Assembly (NCBI GenBank): GCA_025558075.1
Contig: JAHLKF010000034.1
Location: forward strand, 62,001 to 126,000
DNA length: 64,000 nt
Direction: 5' to 3'
Source of the DNA: Gaertneriomyces semiglobifer
Lineage: Eukaryota; Chytridiomycota; Chytridiomycetes; Spizellomycetales; Spizellomycetaceae
Shown: one piece after another, positions 57,001 through 64,000 of the stretch
How the letters are laid out: each line of letters opens with the position of its first letter
Numbering within the stretch: position 1 is the first letter of the stretch
Translations under genes and position numbers: made by a program
The notes under the pieces: model-generated
The model's input: the letters and a program-made list of their open reading frames with translations, nothing else
Database searches by the model: none
What the model was told of the DNA's origin: nothing

Positions 57001-60000
57001 CCTCCAAACTCACTGGCTCCCAAACCTGCAGCGGTATCATCACCGGACGTCTCCTGCTCCCCAACCGTCGTGGGTCTCGCATGCGTCGTCGTTTCACTTA
57101 TACCCCTCATCGCCGCCAACCTCTGCAACTGCGGCGGCATCATCGTCGCCTGTAACCCGCTAATGGTATTCGCTCGCGGCCGGCGCACCTTGGGTTCTTC
57201 CTCCGACGCAGCCACGGGGGTTACACCCGTACTCGCCATCGCAGTACCGGCCGTTGATCCCCCACTAGTAGCAGTAGTCGTGGTGGTTGTGGTAGTAGAA
57301 GTGGTGGTGGTGGTTTGACCCGCGCCAACTGGCACATTGGTAGGAACAAACGGTCCCGTATATTCTTCTCCAGTAACAAACGGATGTAACCGTGCTTGAT
57401 GAGGTGTCCATCGTTCAAACGGGTTCAGCGCCAACAACCCTTGCAAGAAATTAATAAAACACTCGCGGCTTCTCGTTTCTGTATAAAATAAAACAAAACC
57501 CTCAAGGTTAGATATAAAATAGGACTTTCTTTTTCCAGCAGAAAGTTGAACTACTACTGTTCGTTTTTTTTTTTTTGTGGGTGACGGTGGTGCCGTTTTA
57601 AACGTTAGAAGATATCTGACCTTTTGCGATTTCATGCGGCGTCGCATTCTTCCGTGGCCTAGGATACCCATTAATCACTTCTGCCAAGGTGTTTCCAGTA
57701 AAATAGCGTTTGGACGGTTGCTCCACATTTCCCGATTGCTGAGGGGAAAAACGAAAAGAACACAAACACAACGTTAAAACCCAACCAAAACCCTTCCTTG
57801 TCCCACTCCCCGGAGAAACATCCCAAGAGCGACGGACAGACAAACAGACAGAGAGAGAGAGAGAGAGGGAACGAGAACCGTTTTCCCATACCTTCATATA
57901 CGCCTCCACAGTCTTCATCACATACTTCACTTTCCCGCCGGGTCCCGCGAGCTTCTCAAAAAACAGTTTTGCCTGCTTCCCTTTCTCACACATATACGTC
58001 GGCGGGACACCCAACATCTCCACAATCCTCGATATCTGATTATACTCCGAACTCCCCGGAAACAACGGCAGTCCCAAAAACAATTCCGCGGCAATACACC
58101 CCAACGACCACACATCAATCGAAGACGTATACGGTAGTCCAAGCAAGACCTCGGGTGATCGATAGAACCGTGATTGGATGTAAGTATACACCGTCTGGTT
58201 CTCATGACACGCCGATCCAAAATCGATGACTTTGATACTGGGTGATTCGAGGTTCTTTAACAGGATGTTTTCGGGTTTGAGATCGCAGTGTAGGATCCGG
58301 GCGCGACTGAGGAGACAGAGGGCGTCGAGGATTTGTTTGACAAAGATGCGGACGAGGTTGGTGGAGAGGCCTCGGAACTGGTTTTGTTTGATCAGTTCGT
58401 AGAGGTTGACGCTGAGCATTTCGAATACGATGCAGAGATGGCTGTGGTGGATAAAGTGGTCTTTCATGCGTACGAGATGGTGGGTATCTTTGGGATCCAT
58501 CGTATGATTCAACTGTGGAAAAATATCAAATTAACAAAAACACCAAATGTTTAAGTACAACCTCCAATGACTGACCAATTCCAGAATGGCAACTTCCATC
58601 AACGACTGGTTATGATAAGCCGGCTTATTCTTAATAATCTTGACAGCAACAAGCTCCTTTGTCTTGATATTCACGCACTTCGCAACCTGCCCAAACGTTC
58701 CCTGTCCAAGCACATCCAAAATCCTATACCTAAAACCAAAAAAAAACCAAAGGAGAAATCTCATCAGTCAAACATTTCTCACCAAAAAAAACAAACGTTG
58801 GACAAACACATACTGTCTACCCTCCTGACTCCCAACAATATCATTCACATACAACAAATAATCCCAATCCTCATTATCCCGTCCATTATTATGCACAGCC
58901 TTCGACGGTTTGGTGAGCACGCGTCGCGGGTTATGCGTAGGTTGGTAGCTAAAATCCGGGTTGACACGCATATACGTCGACAGCAAGTTGGCAGTCAAAT
59001 GATGGATGATCGGTACGCCTCCACTCGCTTTCAATTTACACCTGCACTCGGCCCACCGTGTTGTCGGTTTGACAAAGCTGCGTGTCTTTTTGGGGATGGG
59101 GAGGTCGGCTTTGGGTCCTGTGATGGCGTAGTCGTGGCGGTGTTTTCCGAGGAGATAGGTTTGTCGCATCCGCTCGAGTTGGTGTAGGTTGGGGTTGCCT
59201 AATGGGGACGGGGAGGAGGGGATGGGATCTGTGTATTGGGATGTGGGTGTTCGAGGAGATACGGAGACATTAGGGAGACGCGTGGAGATATGCAGACGGG
59301 AAGATGTGCGAGGTTGCGAGTTGGTGGTATGTGTGGGTGAAGACCCCGAGGGGGTCGTGGGTATGGCAGATGTACGTTGATGATGGTGAGACAGATGCGG
59401 ATGGTGTTGTGTCGGTGGAGGTGACACGGGTGGCGGACCCTTCATAAAAACGCAAATAGAAATCAAGAAATCAACGATCAGCGTTTAGCCCAGTTGACAC
59501 TTTGTCAAAACGCCACAACGCGACACCAACACACACCTGCGAACTCGGCGATACCGCCACTCCCATTCCATACCGTGGGGAGGACCCTACACCCATTCCA
59601 CTAGCAGTAGTAGCAGGCACAGGAATCTGCGAAGACACTTTTCGCGTTTTCGAACTCCCACCACTTATCGTCGTCATTATCGGGGAACTATTCGAAACAT
59701 CCCTCTCCCCCTCCTTTCGAACCACCAACCCACCCGGCATCGTCTCCATCCCATCCATCTCTCCATCCACAACCATCCCCCTCTGTTGTTGCTGTTGCTG
59801 CTGCTGCTGACTCCTATGATGAAACCCATACGTTGCAGTAGCAGGCAAGGGCAGTTCATCCGTCGACGCAGGCCTAAACGATCGTACACCACCCACTAAC
59901 AAAGAAGGTGACGTCGGCGATCCAGTATGCGTCCCCTGATGATTATGTGATTGTTGTGATTGTCGTTGGTTGGACGTGTGTGGTCGACTACTATGCGTTT

Positions 60001-60118
60001 GTGAATGTGGATGTGTGTGTGGATAGGGAGGCGTTAACCCCGTGTTGTCTTCTGAGATATTGATGATTTGGAATTCCGACACGGGGTGCGAGGAGGAGGA
60101 CGTAGTTGAAGACGTCAT
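54027..60118 (-). CDS. YAK1: DYRK-family dual-specificity protein kinase YAK1, unusually long
   Basis: Six exons (60118-59537, 59439-58814, 58729-58576, 58512-57892, 57738-57621, 57478-54027) give 1850 residues; yeast Yak1 is ~800. The N-terminal ~300 residues are Ser/His/Gln-rich. The YAK1-specific pre-kinase block follows (YLLGKHRHDYAITGPKADLP, SFVKPTTRWAECRCKLKASG, YNPRRVLTKPSK-like NPRRVLTKPSKAVHNNG). The kinase spans ~403-735: LGQGTFGQV, VAVKIIKNK, HCDLKPENILL, IDFGSACHE, the Y-x-Y activation loop VYTYIQSRFYRSPE, DVWSLGCIAAELF, NPFERWTPHQA. All catalytic residues are intact. YAK1 restrains growth downstream of PKA/TOR. The C-terminal ~1100 residues, in one exon, are disordered with Gln and Pro runs, ending KKRGSWLRRRRESGEDEQV. 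Confidence 0.94.
55037..55080 (-). repeat. CAG/CAA tract encoding ~11 Gln in the YAK1 tail
   Basis: An in-frame tract of mixed CAG and CAA codons in the last exon. A second Gln tract (about 59785-59810) lies in the first exon and a Pro tract (about 54650-54680) further on. Such tracts are length-variable. Confidence 0.85.
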
Positions 60119-61652
60119 TTTTCGAAAGGTTTGAGATGAAATGGAAATTCAGCGTTCTCGTTTGTAGTGTCTGCGGGTTTGGGTTGTAAATCGGGGTGTT
60201 CACTTCTTTTATGTAATAAGGTGGCGACGAGTTGAGGGTTACAGAGTCCAAGGGCCCAGGTCACAGTACTGGTGTAAGTGTAGTAGTACCCCTTCTCTCT
60301 CTTCACACTTGTCTCTTCTCTCGATTCTCTCGTTTCTCGGTCTGTCTTCGCGTCAAAAGGGAACACCATAAAGTGTTTTTGGCGGTTCAACAAAACGGTT
60401 CACGATTCCATCCTTGCTACCTAATATGACGAACTCAACACCCTCAACACTTTCAAGACTCTCAACACTTTCAAGACTCAAGATGGATCGTGGCAACAAA
60501 AAGCGACCACCTCAGTTTCCCAAACGCGCCAAACACACACTCTCTCTCTTTACTGTCGAATGTCGAACGTCGAATGCTGATCAGAAACGTCGAGACCCTC
60601 CACTCCATCCACCAGCGAAAGAAAGACTTCTATAATCTACATAACAAAGTATACAAAGTCAGTCTCCAAAACAAGAAAAACACAAACCCTCATATCGATC
60701 TGCTACCACCCCCAACTCTCACACATATCACACAAACCCACACACACTATCCTCATACTCTTCTCACCCACCACTACTAAACGCAAAGAAAAAATACCCA
60801 CCTCTCAGTACTTCGCGTTTTCCCGATCTCTCCACTCTCACAACAACAAACACTTAATTCCCAAAGACCATACCACAAAACCCCCCGTTCCTTCTATGTC
60901 ACTCACTCCACCAAAAAAACCAGAAAAAAAAACAAAACCTCCCCTCCTTCTAAAATCAATCCTTATGACAACTCTTCACCCATCCACCAACTATCTCACA
61001 CACACAACCCAAACTGCTAATAACGGTTCCCCACTCGCAACCACACACACACGCATAGTGTGATTGATAACGCGTGCTGAGTCATTGGTGGTAGGGTATT
61101 GGCCATACCGCGCGCCCTTAATCCCCGCTTATTATTTACATTCCCCCTTCGCGCAGACGGTAACCCCACCGAAAAGCGTGAACCAGTACCACACAACAGA
61201 CATATGGAACAAAGTATTTCAAAAAGCAACATATCAGTATACTAAAATGTGGTTAACCAAATAACAATCTATGTGATCCCCTTTCCCTTTTCCTACCGCC
61301 TATCGGATTCTACAGACCGGAGGGGCAAAAACAGGGATCTAGTTCAGAAAAACTATATATAAAGCTGATGTATATCTTCCCAAACCTAACATTATCTCCA
61401 AAACTACAATCAAAAAGTGAAAAAAATCAATTAGGAGGCGGGGTGCGGCGTGGAAGAAAAGCAATTATCAAAAAAAGGTAACATGGGGCGGTGGCGGAGG
61501 AGTAGGTTGGTGGGAAAACCGTAAAGAGGTGGGGAAGAGTCGTGAAAACAGTGGTGGTGGAAACAGATCATAGATCAACCATGATAAAAATCCACAAAAA
61601 AGTCGGTGTCGCATTTCGAGGGGCCATCACATCACGATAATCAGCATGACGC
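60119..61652. other. intergenic, 1.5 kb, YAK1 upstream to tyrosinase 3' end
   Basis: Contains an exact double CTCAACACTTTCAAGACT direct repeat (60442-60477), CA-rich stretches (60710-60770, 61000-61060) and A-rich patches (60900-60950). ATG frames such as 60426-60635 arise from the repeats and show no domain. No gene is seen. Confidence 0.5.
60442..60477 (+). repeat. 18 bp direct repeat, two adjacent copies upstream of YAK1
   Basis: CTCAACACTTTCAAGACT occurs twice in tandem without spacer, about 325 bp upstream of the YAK1 start codon. Confidence 0.9.
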
Positions 61653-63608
61653 TCACAACCATCCTAAAGCAACAACACCCGCCATGACACCCACAACACT
61701 GGTGTACCCCACACTCGAGCCTCCACTCACAACAGACGGATCCGCCTCACCGCGTCCGCTCTCTCCCTGCTTGACACCAATGTACCCACGGTCCTGATCG
61801 TGCTTGGGCATGGGCATCACGGGCGTGTCACCCTGCTTGACGTGCTCAATGGCTTCCTTACTAATGTCTTGCACAGTCTGTTGCAGCTCGGCCTTTTCTT
61901 CGGGAGTGGCCTTGGGGAAAGACATGTCAATCCACCAGTCGGGCAAGGGAGGCGGGAGGATGGAGATGGGTTCGTAAGAGGGAGGGTAGTATGCGGGTGG
62001 CGGGGTGTAGACGGGCGTCTGGTCGTCCGTGTCCGGAACGGGGACAGCAGTGTTCTCAGGGACGGGCGCAACAGCAGTAGCAGAGGTTTCTTCGGGAGAA
62101 AGGGTGGCGGGAGTGGGTTCCGCTGGAGCCGATGACACTGGCACATCTTGAGAGGGAGCGGGGTAGCCGGGTACTTCGTATCCGGGGTACGGATACGCGG
62201 GCGATTCGTAACCGGGGTACTGCGGTGCCGGGGCAGTCGCCGTCTCCTCGACGCTCACAGTGGTGCTTTCCACAGCAGCAGTCGTGGTAGATGAGACCTC
62301 TTCGGTAGTAGCAGTAGCAGCTGCGGACGAGGAGGCCACAATGGAAGAAGCAGCAGAAGAAGAAGAAGCGGGAAGAGTGGATGAGGCAATAGGGGACACA
62401 ATTGCAGGTGTGGCAGGCTTAGCGGATGTACCCGTGGCGGTGGGAACAGCACTGGTTGCGGCGATGGTAGAAGCAACAGCACTGGTTGTGGTGGTGGTGG
62501 AAACAACAGCACTGGTGGTGGTGGTGGTAGTAGAAACAACAGCGCTGGTCGTAGTCGTGGTAGAAGTAGCAACGGCACTGGTGGTAGTAGTAGTAGTGGT
62601 GACAGGCTTGACGGGGAGTTTGACGGGTTCACCCGGACGCGCATACATGACACACATGTCGGCAATGTCCACGACATCGGCGACGGTCACTCCCGGGAAG
62701 GAGGGCAGGCCCGTCTTGGGAGTCATCTTTTTCTCAGTGTAATCCATACCGGCAACATGCCATGTAATGTCGGTTTTGCCTGCAGCGGCCCAGGCCAACT
62801 GGGCGTCGGCAAACTGCTTGTCCACATTGGCATGATGGAGGAAAAAGGCCGGGTCCGAGGGAGAGTTGTTGGTCGACATGTGACCCAACTGTTTGTCGCT
62901 GCCACCGAGGGCAACGTGAAAGGTGCCATGGTACAATTCCGTTTCCTTGGCGTACCTGGCAAACCCTTCGGCACGCTCTTGCAAGGAGCGACGGTAGATT
63001 TCACCATAGACTTCGGCGGGGTGGAGGTCACGATCAAACTTGGGGTAAGTAAATCCTCTTCGCAGGCCCGAGTTGGGGTAGGATCTGGCGTTGAGGGTGA
63101 TGCCACCCAAGACACCGTCCTTGACGCCGGCGCCCTGGATACCGCGACCAAGGACATCCCAGATGGGGTCTGCAGCATACTGGGCGGTTTGCCATTGACG
63201 CTCGTGAGCCCAGTAAGGAAAGGCAAAGTTGGGGTCAATTTCCTGGAGCTTTTGCTCTGCCCAAGCGACAAAGTAGCGGTGCCAGTAGAGAAAGACGGCG
63301 TTACCGTGAATTTGGGAAGCAGCCTGCAAGTGGACGTCTGACATGGTATCCCAGAGGGACTTTTTCGTTGCGGGATCCACGATGCGAGTGGCCTGCTGAA
63401 TGGTGGAGCGGTAGACGGCCCAGTCGGCAGCGGTCATGTCATGAATTTCCTTACGAACAGTGATTTTGTCGCAGTGAGCGTATGGACTGGTAGTAGGAGG
63501 TGCCAGAGCCTCAGCGTCTGTTGCCTGTTGTTGTTGTTGTTGAGCGAAAGCGACATTGCTTGCCACACAGGCCAAGGCGAGCGTAGCTGTTGCGGACGAG
63601 ACCTTCAT
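61653..63608 (-). CDS. secreted tyrosinase (type 3 copper oxidase) with Thr/Ser-rich stalk and GPI-like tail
   Basis: An intronless gene of 651 codons. Signal peptide residues 1-22 (ending VASNVAFA), a six-Gln run, then the catalytic domain to ~345. CuA ligands are H93, H101 and H110 (DVHLQAASQIHGNAVFLYWH). CuB ligands are the HxxxH of YHGTFHVALGG (227, 231) and the HH of DPAFFLHHANVDKQF (~258-259). FAFPYW is also present. It oxidises phenols to o-quinones, leading to melanin. After ~345 a Thr/Val/Ser-rich stalk (TTTTTTTSAVATS and alike, about 110 residues) and a Pro/Tyr-rich part (YPGYESPAYPYPGYEVPGYP) follow. The end SVVGVMAGVVALGWL looks like a GPI signal, so it is probably wall- or membrane-attached. 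Plausible use: melanising cysts or sporangia. Confidence 0.92.
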   Translation of the reverse strand: MKVSSATATLALACVASNVAFAQQQQQQATDAEALAPPTTSPYAHCDKITVRKEIHDMTAADWAVYRSTIQQATRIVDPATKKSLWDTMSDVHLQAASQIHGNAVFLYWHRYFVAWAEQKLQEIDPNFAFPYWAHERQWQTAQYAADPIWDVLGRGIQGAGVKDGVLGGITLNARSYPNSGLRRGFTYPKFDRDLHPAEVYGEIYRRSLQERAEGFARYAKETELYHGTFHVALGGSDKQLGHMSTNNSPSDPAFFLHHANVDKQFADAQLAWAAAGKTDITWHVAGMDYTEKKMTPKTGLPSFPGVTVADVVDIADMCVMYARPGEPVKLPVKPVTTTTTTTSAVATSTTTTTSAVVSTTTTTTSAVVSTTTTTSAVASTIAATSAVPTATGTSAKPATPAIVSPIASSTLPASSSSAASSIVASSSAAATATTEEVSSTTTAAVESTTVSVEETATAPAPQYPGYESPAYPYPGYEVPGYPAPSQDVPVSSAPAEPTPATLSPEETSATAVAPVPENTAVPVPDTDDQTPVYTPPPAYYPPSYEPISILPPPLPDWWIDMSFPKATPEEKAELQQTVQDISKEAIEHVKQGDTPVMPMPKHDQDRGYIGVKQGESGRGEADPSVVSGGSSVGYTSVVGVMAGVVALGWL

Positions 63609-64000
63609 GGTGTGTTTGTAGTGTTGGGTTTGAATGACCAGCAATCTGCCCCTCTATCTATCTATCTATCTATCTATCCAACCGCCTGTCTCCTCTCTAT
63701 TCTATCTATGCCTATGCGTATGTGGTATATGCCGAGAGTAAGTGAGTGCGTGAAATAAGTGGCAAGGAGGCAAAAGCGGGCGAAGGGCGGCAAAGGGGGT
63801 TGGTGGTGTACGTATTTATTGAATACCACTTTGCTACTAACTACTAGTTACTATCATAGTATGGATACTACTTATTATTCGTAGCTGATCGCTAGTAAGT
63901 AAACAGGCAACATGAACACAAACAGGGCCCCCGTTTTCCCCTTATTACGAGTGAGTGGGTTATGAGAAAGGTATCCGCCTGCCCCCCCCATAATGCATAT
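63609..64000. promoter_or_regulatory. tyrosinase upstream region to window edge
   Basis: Contains the CTAT microsatellite and AT-rich sequence (63810-63900, repeats of ACTA words). No gene is seen before the edge. Confidence 0.45.
63652..63678 (+). repeat. CTAT tetranucleotide microsatellite
   Basis: About six and a half tandem CTAT units, 44-70 bp upstream of the tyrosinase start codon; probably in the 5' leader or promoter. Confidence 0.9.

Noticed and set aside
56211..57318. Several 100-180 codon plus-strand frames inside YAK1
   Set aside because: Antisense of the low-complexity YAK1 tail; His/Arg/Thr-rich shadows without domains.

Overview
The window is nuclear DNA of a flagellated (zoosporic) fungus, most likely a chytrid (Chytridiomycota). 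The evidence is gene content and gene structure. It has typical fungal genes: a DYRK/YAK1 kinase, an NTO1-type PHD/bromodomain protein, CHD1, DBP2, a b5-fused sphingolipid desaturase, tyrosinase and a GPI-type wall protein. It also has genes kept only by organisms with motile cilia: CFAP43 and an EF-hand/WD40 protein of the WDR49/WDR64 type. Introns are short (about 50-150 nt) with GTRAGT-like donors and CAG/TAG acceptors. I rebuilt 16 spliced genes or gene fragments by hand. Every complete model except the ML-domain gene closes in frame.

Layout. 1-13 kb: WDR49-like gene running off the left edge, secreted Cu/Zn superoxide dismutase, an LRR protein of LRRC58-like layout, and CFAP43. The three minus-strand genes and the LRR gene share intergenic promoters. 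A tRNA-Ala(AGC) follows. 13-22.5 kb (+): peroxisomal ABCD half-transporter, HDHD1/PUDP-type phosphatase, NTO1/BRPF-like chromatin protein. 22.5-26.8 kb: the accessory part, with a broken LRR-type pseudogene, a diverged ~200 bp tandem duplication, and a Cys-rich single-pass membrane protein whose C-terminus lies in one copy. 26.8-35.5 kb: DBP2 helicase with a 721 nt 3'-located intron and a 17 nt microexon, Delta8 sphingolipid desaturase, DDHD phospholipase, a DUF1917/Bles03-like protein. 37-45.5 kb (+): CHD1, a secreted GPI-type protein, TTC1. 46-51.5 kb (-): a Fus1-like membrane protein with eight copies of a PS-[VML]-LD-[LMT]-R motif and a C-terminal SH3 domain, and a DCAF12-like WD40 protein. 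53-63.6 kb: an NPC2-like ML-domain protein whose frame is broken by one extra base, an 1850-residue YAK1 kinase, and a secreted tyrosinase.

How the genes relate: there is no metabolic cluster. CFAP43 and the WDR49-like gene are axonemal. NTO1 and CHD1 act on chromatin. ABCD, desaturase, DDHD lipase and the ML protein are lipid genes. SOD, tyrosinase, the GPI protein and the SH3-membrane protein face the cell surface. The least explained items are the SH3/PSxLDxR membrane protein, the decayed LRR locus with its neighbouring duplication, and the split ML gene. Product names come from motif recognition by eye; no database search was run.
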